Shown here one piece after another: positions 25,694 to 34,690 of a stretch of 64,000 nt of DNA. A model generated the notes under the pieces. It did no database searches, was not told the origin of the DNA, and saw only the letters and a program-made list of their open reading frames with translations. Source of the DNA: JAHEDH01 sp963753285 (GTDB lineage Bacteria > Actinomycetota > Acidimicrobiia > Spongiisociales > ZC4RG35). The stretch lies in contig CAVWBT010000001.1 in the NCBI GenBank assembly GCA_963753285.1, positions 124,001 to 188,000 on the forward strand, in the 5' to 3' direction. A program made the translations under genes and the position numbers. How positions within the stretch are numbered: the first letter of the stretch is position 1; every line of letters begins with the position of its first letter.

Positions 25694-27194
25694 TCACTCC
25701 CCTTGACCCAGCGAGTATGACTGCTCGCCATCGAAGGTGTAGAGATGCTCGGTCTTGATGACGTCGTAACCCGCCGCATCGAGCGATCCGAGCAGTTCGA
25801 GGACACCTGAGAAGTCGGCGGCTCCGCCGTCGGAACGGACGAACCGGCACCGCCAGTGATCGGTGCAAAAGGTCTCGGGCAGCCCGTCGGGGAACACCTT
25901 CACGCCGCGGTTGGTGATCATCTTCAACTCCCACCCGGCCGGCGCCGCCCCCTGGAGCCCCGAGCCGAGGGTGTTGGGGTTGCGGTCATCCGCCGCCCAG
26001 TCCACGAAAGCATCGACACCCTGCAGCTGCTTGACACGCTGCGGCCGCGGCTTGGGGGTGACGTGAATCCCACCCGGTCGATACTGGACCGGAGCGAGCT
26101 GGCGGGGACGCTCGCCGAGGCGCTCGATGACGGCGTTGGTGAACTCCTGGGTGCCGACTTCGCGCCGGCTCAGCCCCTCCCGGTAGATGTCTGCGGTGTG
26201 GATGCCGCTCTCGAGGGTGGAGAGCCAGGCGTTCTTGATCCGCTCGGCGATCTCGGCCTCTCCGATGTGGACCAACAGCTGGGTGGCGGCGAGCAGCAGG
26301 CCCGAGGGATTTGCGACATCCTTGCCGGCGATGTCCGGCGCCGAGCCGTGAACGGCCTCGAACATGGCTACCTCATCACCGATGTTCGCCGAGCCGGCCA
26401 GGCCCACCGAACCGGAGACCTGGGAGGCGATATCGGAGAGGATGTCTCCGTAGAGGTTGAGCGTGACAATGACGTCGAACGTCTCCGGCTGGGCGGCGAG
26501 ACGAGCGGCGCCGATGTCGATGATCTGGTGTTCGGACTCGAGGTCGGGATATTCGGCGGCGACCTCTTCGAACACCCGATGGAACAGGCCGTCGGTCAAC
26601 TTCATGATGTTGTCCTTGGTCATGCAGGTGACCTTGCGGCGTCCGTAGGCCCGGGCGTACTCGAAGGCGTAGCGGATGATGCGCTCCGACCCCGGGCGCG
26701 TGACGAGCTTGAGGACCTGGGCGACCTCGTCGGTCTGTTGATGCTCGATGCCGGCGTACAGGTCCTCCTCGTTCTCGCGGACGACGACGAGATTGATACC
26801 CGGGTGAGTGGATGCGACGAACGGCGCGTACGACTTGGAGGGCCGAACGTTTGCGAACAAATTGAGCGTCTTGCGGATCGTGACGTTGAGGCTCTTGTAG
26901 CCGCCACCGAGTGGTGTCGTGATCGGAGCCTTCAGAAGGACCTTGTTCCGCCGGATCGTCTCCCATGCCTCCGGAGCGATACCTGACGTGTGACCCTGGA
27001 GATAGAGGTCGCCTGCCGATCTCGATCGTGTCGTAGCGGAGCGGAGCGCCGGCGGCGTCGAGCACGCGCAGCGTGGCGTCCATGATCTCTGGTCCGATGC
27101 CGTCACCCTTGGCCACGGTGATCGGCACGGGCGTCTTGCGCCGAACGGCCTCCACCCGGTTGGAAGGGTCGATGATTGCGGTTCCGTCGGCCAT
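25694..27194 (-). CDS. icd: Isocitrate dehydrogenase (Thermus-type, long), frameshifted near the 5' end
   Basis: Starts at ATG 27194 with AGGAGATGG. The first frame encodes VPITVAKGDGIGPEIMDAT and runs to YDTIEIG. From about 27010-27018 the homology continues in another frame with GDLYLQGHTSGIAPEAWETI. The total span is one base over a multiple of three. The rest is a standard isocitrate/isopropylmalate dehydrogenase (LVVVRENEEDLYAGIEH, NLYGDILSDIASQVSGSVG, GSAPDIAGKDVANPSG). A C-terminal extension of about 150 residues is characteristic of the roughly 490-residue type. It oxidises isocitrate to 2-oxoglutarate in the TCA cycle. Either this copy is broken or one base is wrong in the assembly. 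Confidence 0.85.
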
Positions 27195-27349
27195 GCCATC
27201 TCCTGAGTCGTTCACCTCTCGATCACATTAGAACATGAATACATGAATTGCAATTCATGTAGTTGCGTTCTTCTGCCCTGGATCTCGGAGCTGAGCGCGC
27301 CATGCGAATTCGGTGTCCGGCCGGCGCCGCATCTGTCACACTCGCGCTC

Positions 27350-28597
27350 GTGAAGTTCACCCCGCTCGTCCGCGTCGTCGCAGCGCGCTTTGTTTCCCGC
27401 ACCGGGAGCGAGGCTGCCTTCTTCGTGGGCATCTGGGGCAAGCTCGCCTATGAGCTCGAGGGAGATGCGGTGGACATCGCCTTCGTGCTCGGCGTCGCAG
27501 GCGTGGCAGCCTTGATCGGCTCGGCGATCGCAGGGACACTCGTCGATCGATTCGGGCCCAAACGGGTTCTCATCACTGCAGAGATCCTCTTCGTGCCGTC
27601 CGTGCTCTCCGCGCTGTTGGTCGACACGGTTCCCCAGTTCGCTCTCGTCGTGGGCCTGTTCGGGCTCACGTCCGCTCCAGCATTCACGGCGATCGCCTCC
27701 CTCCCCCCGTTCCTCACGACCGACCAACATCAGTTGGGCCGCATGAACGCACTCGTCGAGGGGGCTGGAATGGCTGCGCTGATCACCGGGTCGGCGAGCG
27801 GCGCCGCGCTTGCATCACTTGTGTCACTGAACTCGATCTTCGTCTTCGATGCGCTGACGTCGATCGTCGCCGTCGCCATGCTGGTCACCCTCCCGCTGGT
27901 GACCCACGACGCCGCGACACCGAGGCCATCCGGATCGAGCTGGTTCGAGCTCAGGGCGGGACTCGCCTGCTCGTGGTCCAACCGGCGGCTCCGCTTCTAC
28001 CTGGGCATGGGTGCGTCGGTTTGGCTCATCTTCGGGCTGTTCACCGCCCTCGAACCCCTGTTCTTCCGCGACGTCCTCGAGAAGGGACCGGAGACGATCG
28101 GGTGGGTCAACTCCCTGTTCGGATTCGGCCTCGTCGGAGGGACCATCCTCGCAAATCGATTCACCGATCGCCTTCGGTCGGCGCGCAGCGTGCTCGTGCT
28201 GCTGGCCCTCAACGGCGTCGGAACGTTGATCTATGTCGGGACGTCCACCCTGACCGTCGTTGCCATGGGCGGGATCGTCTGGGGGTCTGTGATCGGACTC
28301 TTCGCACCTGCAGTCCGGACGATGCTCCACGTCAACTCCCCACGAACGATGGTCGGTCGCGTGATGGGGACCAGCCAGTCGCTCGCCGAGATCGCCAAGC
28401 TCGGACCTCTGGTCGCCGCCCCTGCCCTGGCGAACCTCTTCGGCGTCCAGGAGACGCTCGCCACGTCCGGGATCGTGTTGATCGTCATCGGAGCGCTCTC
28501 CTGGAGGTTCGGCACCCACCTCGACGAGACCCGAACAATCATCGACCGACCCGACGAAGTCGTTGCGGGAATGGCTCCTCCGGCCACCGCGGACTGA
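27350..28597 (+). CDS. MFS transporter (enterobactin-exporter-like fold)
   Basis: The protein is 415 residues from GTG 27350 (ATG 27302 is an alternative). About twelve hydrophobic segments are visible. The A-motif loop is GTLVDRFGPKRVLITAE after the second helix. The C-half repeats it in diverged form (ILANRFTDRLRSARSVLVLL). It resembles MFS_3-type exporters of small molecules. It lies upstream of a second MFS gene, with 40 bases between them. Substrate unknown. Confidence 0.8.
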   Translation: MKFTPLVRVVAARFVSRTGSEAAFFVGIWGKLAYELEGDAVDIAFVLGVAGVAALIGSAIAGTLVDRFGPKRVLITAEILFVPSVLSALLVDTVPQFALVVGLFGLTSAPAFTAIASLPPFLTTDQHQLGRMNALVEGAGMAALITGSASGAALASLVSLNSIFVFDALTSIVAVAMLVTLPLVTHDAATPRPSGSSWFELRAGLACSWSNRRLRFYLGMGASVWLIFGLFTALEPLFFRDVLEKGPETIGWVNSLFGFGLVGGTILANRFTDRLRSARSVLVLLALNGVGTLIYVGTSTLTVVAMGGIVWGSVIGLFAPAVRTMLHVNSPRTMVGRVMGTSQSLAEIAKLGPLVAAPALANLFGVQETLATSGIVLIVIGALSWRFGTHLDETRTIIDRPDEVVAGMAPPATAD

Positions 28598-28637
28598 CCG
28601 GTTTCCGTCGCCGACAAACCCTCGATAGCGTGATCGC

Positions 28638-30101
28638 GTGACCCAGAAGACAAACCCCGGACCGCCGGCCGGCGTCGACTACGACCAGAAGTGGCGAGTG
28701 ATGGCGACGGTCGCCACCGGCGTGATCCTGGCAACGATCGACGGCTCGATCGTGAACGTCGCACTCCCCACCCTCGTCGAGTTCTTCGACACGTCGTTCG
28801 CGACCATCCAGTGGGTTGCGCTCGGCTACCTGCTGACGCTGGCGACGCTCACGCTCCTCGTCGGCCGAATCGGCGACATCGTCGGGAAGCGCAAGATCTA
28901 CAACGCCGGGTTCATCGCCTTCACCGCCGCCTCGGTGCTCTGCGCCTTTGCACCGACCGTCGGCTTCCTCATCGCCTTCCGCGTGATCCAGGCGCTTGGC
29001 GCAACGATGGTGCTCGCCCTCGGCATCTCCATCCTGACGGAGGCGTTCCCGCCGACCGAACGCGGCAAGGCGCTCGGCTACATCGGGACCGCCGTCTCGC
29101 TCGGCATCGTGACCGGCCCGGTCGTCGGGGGCGTACTGATCGAGGCGTTCGACTGGCGGTCGATCTTCCTGGTGAACCTGCCGGTCGGCATCGTCGGCAC
29201 GATCCTGGCCTTCAGATACGTCCCCGACGTGCCTCCGGTGCCTGGACAGACGATGGACTTCTGGGGTGCCGGACTGCTCAGCTCTGGCCTGCTGTCGCTG
29301 TCGCTGGCGCTCACGCTGGGCCAGGAGCGCGGATTCGGCGACGGGCTGATCCTGTCGCTGTTCGCAGCTTTCGCCGTGCTGGCCGCGCTCTTCGTCCGCG
29401 TCGAACTCTCGACAGAGAGTCCGATGATCCAGCTCAGGCTGTTCCGGAACCCGCTGCTGTCGGTCTCCGTCGTTTCCGGCTTCCTGGTCTTCGCCGCGCT
29501 GTCGGCGACGTTCTTCCTGCTGCCGTTCTATCTCGAAGGGGTGCTCGGCTTCGAGGTCGGCCAGGTCGGGTTGCTGCTGGGGGCGGGACCGCTCGTGCTC
29601 GGCGTCGTCGCCCCCATCTCCGGCACCCTGTCGGACCGCTGGGGCATCCGATCCCTCACTCTGGGCGGACTGTTCGTCCTCACGGCGGTCTATCTGGCGA
29701 TCCAGCTGCTCTCGACCGAGACGCAATGGTGGGAGTACGTGCTGATCGCCGTGCCGCTCGGCGCGGGTGTCGGGATCTTCCAGTCACCCAACAACAGCGC
29801 CATCATGGGTTCGATCCCCCGCGAATACTCCGGCGTCGGAGGCGGGCTGCTCAACCTGACGAGGCTGTTGGGGCAGATCACCGGAATCGCCGTTCTGGGC
29901 TCGGTCTGGGCGAGCCGAGTGCTCGCCGTCTCGACAGACCCGGTGCCGGGCAACAACGCCTCGGCCGCGAGCGGCGCGGCCCAGGTCGAGGGACTCCACT
30001 TCACCTTCGCCATTGCCGCTGCGTTGATCGGATCGGCTGCGGTCATCGGCCTCTGGGCACTGCGAAAGGAACGCGCGACCCGGCCCGTCGCAGCGCAATG
30101 A
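28638..30101 (+). CDS. DHA2-family (EmrB/QacA-like) 14-helix MFS exporter
   Basis: The 487-residue protein starts at GTG 28638. Motif D1 (ATIDGSIVNVALPTL) follows the first helix. Motif A is GRIGDIVGKRKIYNAG, and motif C is GYIGTAVSLGIVTGPVVGG. Fourteen membrane segments can be counted. DHA2 proteins export drugs and lipophilic compounds using the proton gradient. The 40-bp gap to the upstream MFS gene suggests joint transcription. It ends 2 bases from the convergent acyl-CoA dehydrogenase stop. Confidence 0.88.
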   Translation: MTQKTNPGPPAGVDYDQKWRVMATVATGVILATIDGSIVNVALPTLVEFFDTSFATIQWVALGYLLTLATLTLLVGRIGDIVGKRKIYNAGFIAFTAASVLCAFAPTVGFLIAFRVIQALGATMVLALGISILTEAFPPTERGKALGYIGTAVSLGIVTGPVVGGVLIEAFDWRSIFLVNLPVGIVGTILAFRYVPDVPPVPGQTMDFWGAGLLSSGLLSLSLALTLGQERGFGDGLILSLFAAFAVLAALFVRVELSTESPMIQLRLFRNPLLSVSVVSGFLVFAALSATFFLLPFYLEGVLGFEVGQVGLLLGAGPLVLGVVAPISGTLSDRWGIRSLTLGGLFVLTAVYLAIQLLSTETQWWEYVLIAVPLGAGVGIFQSPNNSAIMGSIPREYSGVGGGLLNLTRLLGQITGIAVLGSVWASRVLAVSTDPVPGNNASAASGAAQVEGLHFTFAIAAALIGSAAVIGLWALRKERATRPVAAQ

Positions 30102-30102
30102 A

Positions 30103-31245
30103 TCAGACCCAGTAGCCGTCCATGCGGGCCAGCACCTGGAGCATCGTCTCGTCCGAGCCCCCGCCGATGGCACCGAGCCGCTGGTCGCGGAAGAAGATCG
30201 ACGTCCATGTCTCCTCCATGTATCCGATTCCGCCGTGGAACTGGAGACACCAGTCGGCCACCTCGCGACCGAGACGCCCGGCTTTCAACTTGGCGATCGT
30301 CGCCATCCGGGTCACGTCCTCGCCGCGCACGTGCTTGGCGGCGATCGTGTAGTTGTAGTTCTTGAGCAGATCCACCTCGGCGGCCAGCTCCGCCAGCCGG
30401 TACTGGAGGTACTGGTTCTTCAGCAAGGGCTTGCCGAAGGCGTGCCGCTCACGCAGATAGTCACGGGTGAGGTGGAGCGCTTTCTCGAACCCGGCCGCCG
30501 CCGAGTACGCCGCCCACATCCGTTCGATCACGAATTGCGCCATCTGCTGTTGGAACCCGGCGCCGATCGTCCCGATGGTGTTCTCGACGGGGACTCTCAT
30601 GTCGGTGAACGACAACAGGCCGGTGTCCGACGCCCGCATCCCGAGCTTGTCGAGTTTCTTCGACACCTCGAACCCGGGGCTGTCCGTCGGCACGACGATC
30701 TGGCTCATCCCGGCGTAGCCGCCCTCGTCCGAGGTCCTGGCCAGCAGGCACAGCCAGTCGGCCTGCAGCGAGTTGGTGATATACATCTTCGATCCGTTGA
30801 TCACCCATTCGTCACCGTCCTGGACGGCCTTGGTGCGGATCGCGGCCACGTCCGACCCGGCGTCCGGTTCGGTGACGGCGACCGCCGCCACCATCTCGCC
30901 GCGGATCGCCGGCGCCAGATACTTCTGTTTGAGCTCTTCGGTGCCGAACCGATTGAGTGACGGCGTCGCCATGTCGGTCTGGACGCCCAGCGCCATCCCG
31001 ATCGAGCCGTGGGCGGCCTTCCCGAACTCCTCGGCGAGCACGACGGTGAACAGGTGGTCGGCATCGCCTCCCCCGTACTCCGACGAGTACTCGAGGCCGA
31101 GCATGCCGAGCGAGCCCATCTTCCCGAAGATGTCGTGGAGCGGCATCATCCCCTCGGCCTCCCACTCCTGGACGTTCGGGTTGATCTCGTTCTCGACGAA
31201 CTCTGCGACCACCTTGCGGAACTGACGGTGCTCTTCGGTGAACAA
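30103..31245 (-). CDS. Acyl-CoA dehydrogenase
   Basis: The TTG at 31245 gives 380 residues, the usual family size, and follows AGGAGAGGAG; longer frames upstream lack homology. Visible blocks are the N-terminal helical domain (FTEEHRQFRKVVAEFVENEI), the FAD-binding beta domain (VAVTEPDAGSDVAAIRTKA, GSKMYITN), and the C-terminal domain (GRLGREVADWCLQFHGGIGY, then MEETWTSIFFRDQRL). The Glu in the YMEE region is the probable base. It oxidises an acyl-CoA of unknown chain length in fatty-acid breakdown, passing electrons to ETF. Confidence 0.9.
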   Translation of the reverse strand: MFTEEHRQFRKVVAEFVENEINPNVQEWEAEGMMPLHDIFGKMGSLGMLGLEYSSEYGGGDADHLFTVVLAEEFGKAAHGSIGMALGVQTDMATPSLNRFGTEELKQKYLAPAIRGEMVAAVAVTEPDAGSDVAAIRTKAVQDGDEWVINGSKMYITNSLQADWLCLLARTSDEGGYAGMSQIVVPTDSPGFEVSKKLDKLGMRASDTGLLSFTDMRVPVENTIGTIGAGFQQQMAQFVIERMWAAYSAAAGFEKALHLTRDYLRERHAFGKPLLKNQYLQYRLAELAAEVDLLKNYNYTIAAKHVRGEDVTRMATIAKLKAGRLGREVADWCLQFHGGIGYMEETWTSIFFRDQRLGAIGGGSDETMLQVLARMDGYWV

Positions 31246-31290
31246 GTGCCACTCCTCTCCTGTCGGAACGAACTCTACGGCCGGCCGATC

Positions 31291-31316
31291 GTTTAGGAAC
31301 GGACAGCCGCGGGAAG
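31291..31316 (+). promoter_or_regulatory. SigmaB/sigmaF-like promoter of DUF2383 gene 1
   Basis: GTTTAG, then 14 bases, then GGGAAG. This matches the general-stress sigma pattern GTTT-N13-16-GGG(A/T)A. It ends 41 bases before ATG 31358. The same arrangement with identical spacing precedes the paralogue at 32166. Confidence 0.65.
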
Positions 31317-31357
31317 GTTCGGGACCTGAAACCAAACAAGACCAGGAAGTGATCAGC

Positions 31358-31882
31358 ATGCCAAGCCTGACCGGAGTCCACCAAGGCATCCATCAGATAT
31401 CGACGCTCGACGGAACGACCGCAGCGAGTTCAACCGCCGACATCCGTACTGCGCTCGCCGATGCCGACACCGATGTCAACGATGTCATCGAGACGTTGAT
31501 CGACGGTGTTCGCGGGTTCTCGGCTGCGGCCGCCCGAGCGGACAGCCCGATGCAGCAACAGTTCATGGCGATGGGCGCACGTCGCCGCAAGACAGCCGGA
31601 GACATCATCCGTATCGCCGCCGACGAGCAGATGTCGCCGCTCACCCTCGACGACAACGGCACCGCAGCTGGAGCACTCCACCGCTCCTGGCTCAGCGTTC
31701 GGGAGGCGATTCAGGGCGATGCCGGACTCGCAGCAGCAGCGCTCACCGGCGAACAACACGCCAGGAAGAAGCTCATCGAACGCCTCGACGCGGGACTCCC
31801 CCCGTCCGTCGCCAAAGCCACTCGACGCGCGCTCAAAGAACTGGATGCCAACATCGCGAAGCTGGAGTCCATTTCGAGCTGA
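31358..31882 (+). CDS. DUF2383 four-helix-bundle protein, copy 1
   Basis: A 174-residue protein from ATG 31358 with AGGAAG upstream. The core (DVNDVIETLIDGVRGFSAAA, RKTAGDIIRIAADE, LHRSWLSVREAIQGD, AAALTGEQHARKKLIERLDA) is the DUF2383/PA2169-like ferritin-type helical bundle. A conserved N-terminal leader, MPSLTGVHQGIHQ, is shared with copy 2. Function is unknown; the promoter suggests a stress protein. It is separated from copy 2 by 283 bases. Confidence 0.78.
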   Translation: MPSLTGVHQGIHQISTLDGTTAASSTADIRTALADADTDVNDVIETLIDGVRGFSAAAARADSPMQQQFMAMGARRRKTAGDIIRIAADEQMSPLTLDDNGTAAGALHRSWLSVREAIQGDAGLAAAALTGEQHARKKLIERLDAGLPPSVAKATRRALKELDANIAKLESISS

Positions 31883-32097
31883 CCGCCTCGGCAGAATCGC
31901 GTCGAGGCTCCAGGCATCGAGGCCCCGACCGCGGGTTTCCACGCTCTGCCCGCCGGTGATGCCGCCCGACCGAACCGAGACTGCGAGCAGCTACCGGCGC
32001 CCGACGCATGCCGTCGGATGCCGAAGAACGGATCGTGCCAATCGGTGAGCTTGCGCCGGTCCTCGCCTGCCTCCACCGACGCTCAGGCTCGAGACTC

Positions 32098-32123
32098 GTT
32101 TAGGACCGCACGGTCACGGGAAA
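32098..32123 (+). promoter_or_regulatory. SigmaB/sigmaF-like promoter of DUF2383 gene 2
   Basis: GTTTAG, 14 bases, GGGAAA, ending 42 bases before ATG 32166. The boxes and spacing match those before copy 1 although the bases between are diverged, which argues for selection on the boxes. Confidence 0.65.
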
Positions 32124-32165
32124 ACTCTCAACGAACGCTACGAGACACCCAGGAGTGATCCAGGT

Positions 32166-32681
32166 ATGCCAAACCTGACTGGAGTCCATCAAGGAGTACA
32201 TCAGATGAGCACCCCATACAGCGCAACCACGACACCCGATCTCACCGACGAGAAGGCCGAGTTCGAGTTGGCAGTCAATGACGTCATCGAGACGATGATC
32301 GATGGCGTGCACGGCTTCGAAGCCGCTGCGGAAAGGGCCGACGGAGACCTCGAACAGCAGCTCACTTCGATGGGGACTCAGCGTCGCGACACCACCGAAG
32401 ACCTCATCCGGATCGCAGCCGATGAGGACATGAATCCTGTCATGCTCGACGACCAGGGAACGCCCTCCGGTGTCCTGCACCGCTCGTGGATCAGCATCCG
32501 TGATGCCGTCCAGGGCGATTCGGGAGTGGCTGCCGCCGCACTCAACGGCGAACAGCACGCCAAGGAGGAAGTCGAGCAGGCACTCGACGCGGGCCTCCCG
32601 GAGCCCATCGCCACGGTCGCACAGCGAGCCCTCGGCGAGATCGAGGCCAACATCTCGAATCTCGAACCGCTGACCAGCTGA
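32166..32681 (+). CDS. DUF2383 four-helix-bundle protein, copy 2
   Basis: A 171-residue paralogue of the preceding gene: AVNDVIETMIDGVHGFEAAA, RDTTEDLIRIAADED, LHRSWISIRDAVQGDSG, AALNGEQHAKEE. The ATG at 32166 keeps the leader MPNLTGVHQGVHQ shared with copy 1. An internal ATG at 32205 has a perfect AAGGAG 8 bases upstream and could also be used, giving 158 residues. The middle linker is more acidic than in copy 1. A probable stress-induced protein, judged from the promoter. Confidence 0.78.
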   Translation: MPNLTGVHQGVHQMSTPYSATTTPDLTDEKAEFELAVNDVIETMIDGVHGFEAAAERADGDLEQQLTSMGTQRRDTTEDLIRIAADEDMNPVMLDDQGTPSGVLHRSWISIRDAVQGDSGVAAAALNGEQHAKEEVEQALDAGLPEPIATVAQRALGEIEANISNLEPLTS

Positions 32682-32760
32682 CACAGAGCGATCGAACACC
32701 AGGGCCGTGGTTCCCGCAAGCGGTGACCCTGGCGCGGCCTCATCGCCCTAGCCTTGCGCC

Positions 32761-33141
32761 ATGTCCGAATCACCGATGCTGGGGCGACCCGTGAGCCCCG
32801 ACGAGTACGGGCGCCTCGACACTTTCGAGGTGGATGCGCCGATTCGCGTCGAGTTCGTCACCGACGAGCTCCAAGCACTCTGCCCGGCCGTGGATGGCGT
32901 CCAACCCGACGTCTACCGGGCGACGATCAGCTACGTGGCTCGCACACATGCCATCGAGTCGAAATCGCTCAAGCTGTGGCTGGTGACGTACCGGGATCGG
33001 CGGATCTTCGCAGAGCACCTGGTGAAGGAGCTACACGACCACATCGCCGCACTCGGAGACAAGGTGTCGGGCATCTCGGTCTCACTGAGCCAGAACGTCC
33101 GCGGCGGCATCGCCACGAGCGTCACCTATCCGGCGGACTGA
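32761..33141 (+). CDS. queF: NADPH-dependent preQ0 reductase QueF, short (type I)
   Basis: A 126-residue protein of the unimodular QueF type. LCPAVDGVQPDVYRATISYV holds the thioimide-forming Cys (residue 41). The QueF signature is IESKSLKLWL. RIFAEHLVKELHDH and the closing NVRGGIATSV also fit. The enzyme reduces 7-cyano-7-deazaguanine to preQ1 in queuosine biosynthesis. No other queuosine gene is adjacent, so it may depend on unlinked genes or preQ0 made elsewhere. Confidence 0.88.
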   Translation: MSESPMLGRPVSPDEYGRLDTFEVDAPIRVEFVTDELQALCPAVDGVQPDVYRATISYVARTHAIESKSLKLWLVTYRDRRIFAEHLVKELHDHIAALGDKVSGISVSLSQNVRGGIATSVTYPAD

Positions 33142-33158
33142 TCGAGGCCGCAACCGGC

Positions 33159-33548
33159 TCAGGTCAGCTCGTCGACTTCAATCTCGAGTCGCAACTCGAC
33201 GTCGAGGAACTTCACCGAGCAGGTCGCCACGGCCGACGGATCGGAGACCCGCACGTAGTAGGTGCCTCGCAACCGAAAGATGCGACCGCCGACACTGTTG
33301 ATCTTGCCTCTCAGACACGGAATGCTCGCTTCACGATCGCCTTCAGTGACCGTCATCCGTGGCAGATCCTCTTCGAGGCCCGTCGGGCCTGGACGGTGCT
33401 CGACGAGCTTCATCGCTTCGAACCCGATGGCCACGCCCTCGTCATGGAGTCCCTGGAGCCAGATCACTGCACCCTGGCCGTCCTCCCGAACCCACCGATC
33501 ATGCAGCCCGAGCGGCCTGATGAGGTCGTTCGGATCGAAGAACCTCAC
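33159..33548 (-). CDS. Unknown protein coupled to the NYN gene
   Basis: The 129-residue protein starts at GTG 33548, overlapping the NYN stop by 4 bases (GTGA), so it is probably translated by coupling. It is a beta-rich chain (QGAVIWLQGLHDEGVAIGF, GGRIFRLRGTYYVRVS) with two Cys (IPCLRG, ATCSVKF). No family recognised. It may be a partner of the NYN protein. Confidence 0.55.
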   Translation of the reverse strand: MRFFDPNDLIRPLGLHDRWVREDGQGAVIWLQGLHDEGVAIGFEAMKLVEHRPGPTGLEEDLPRMTVTEGDREASIPCLRGKINSVGGRIFRLRGTYYVRVSDPSAVATCSVKFLDVELRLEIEVDELT

Positions 33549-34603
33549 GACCGGTGGACAGGCGCAATCGAGTAGTCGTTGAGGTCGGCGTCCCAGTTCA
33601 GATCGAGCAGCCCCCGGGTCTGCGCCGCCTTCACGAACTGGAGGAAACTCCCGTAGCCGAACTTCTTCTCCGAGAAGTCGGAAATCTGCTTGCGAAGCTG
33701 ATTCTTGAGACCCGAGAGCACGATCGTGCCGTTCGACTGGTCGAGCTTGGAGACGACATCGCCGAGCACCCGGAACGCTTCGCTCTCCTCGGGGTTGGAG
33801 GCCATCTCGATGAGCGGGTCACCCTTGGCGGGCCCTTCGGAGACTTCGATCACCGACTTGGCGACGAGGTGGGCCAACAACTCCCCGAACGCCCGGAATC
33901 CGTAGTCGGCTTCGGTGAACGTCGGGTCTTTGCGCAGCAGCGCGCGCTTCAGCGACGAGGCGAGCACGGCGCCCTGTCCGGTCCGCTGGAGACCTGAGAT
34001 CGTGGTCGCGATGAGGCGGTCGAGGTCCTCGAGTGAGTTCAATGCGCTCGACTTGTCGGATGACTCCTCGGTGTCTCCGTTGCGTGATCGACGCTCGCGG
34101 GTTTCCGGGGCGCGCACCTCGACGCCATCGAGGTTCTCGTAGAAGAGGAACTCATCGCATGCCGGAGGGAGCAGCGCCGACGTGGATGCCTTGACCCCGA
34201 CTCCGATGACCCGTTTGTTCAACTCCCGCAGTTTGTACACGAGCGGCGTGAAGTCCGAGTCCCCGGTGCCGATGACGAACGTGGTGATGTAGTCACGCTC
34301 GAATGCCAGTTCCATGGCGTCGACGGCCATTTTGATGTCGGCGGCGTTCTTGCGGACCGCACCCATCCGCTGGGGGATCTCGATGAGCTCGACGTGGCTC
34401 CGCGTGAGCATCCGACGGTCCTCGTCGAAGTAGGTCCAGTCGGCATATGCCTTGCGGGTCACCACCCGCCCGCGCTCGGCGAGGGCGTCAGCAACCGGCT
34501 TGAGATCGAACTGCATCCCGGACAGCTGTTCCCGCGTGCCAATGGCGAGATTCTCGTAGTCGAGGAAGAGGGCGATTCGTTCGTCATCAGGAGTTGTACT
34601 CAT
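33545..34603 (-). CDS. NYN-domain ribonuclease-like protein with LOTUS-type domains
   Basis: The 352-residue protein has an N-terminal NYN/LabA (PIN-like) domain. Its metal-binding Asp residues sit in IALFLDYENLAIG, NAADIKMAVDAMELA and FVIGTGDSDFTPLV. After a charged linker (about 165-195) come two OST-HTH/LOTUS-like winged helices (VLASSLKRALLRKDPTFTEADYGF..., and IVLSGLKNQLRKQISDFSEKKFGYGSF). The LOTUS part binds RNA in relatives. A regulated RNA nuclease is the best guess. It is the first gene of a two-gene unit with the coupled unknown protein. Confidence 0.8.
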   Translation of the reverse strand: MSTTPDDERIALFLDYENLAIGTREQLSGMQFDLKPVADALAERGRVVTRKAYADWTYFDEDRRMLTRSHVELIEIPQRMGAVRKNAADIKMAVDAMELAFERDYITTFVIGTGDSDFTPLVYKLRELNKRVIGVGVKASTSALLPPACDEFLFYENLDGVEVRAPETRERRSRNGDTEESSDKSSALNSLEDLDRLIATTISGLQRTGQGAVLASSLKRALLRKDPTFTEADYGFRAFGELLAHLVAKSVIEVSEGPAKGDPLIEMASNPEESEAFRVLGDVVSKLDQSNGTIVLSGLKNQLRKQISDFSEKKFGYGSFLQFVKAAQTRGLLDLNWDADLNDYSIAPVHRS

Positions 34604-34690
34604 GGCTTCACCCTACCGACGTCTCGGATCTCTTCTCGCTTCCGGCCGCGCGCACCTGAGCATCGCTGTTGAACCCCGACGGGAGGTGTC

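Noticed and set aside
25344..25934. Longer start for the winged-helix regulator
   Set aside because: The upstream extension lies inside icd and shows no homology; GTG 25673 fits the fold.
28539..29726. 395-codon minus-strand frame opposite the DHA2 exporter
   Set aside because: Composition dominated by Arg, Glu, Asp and Gln, as expected for the antisense of membrane helices.
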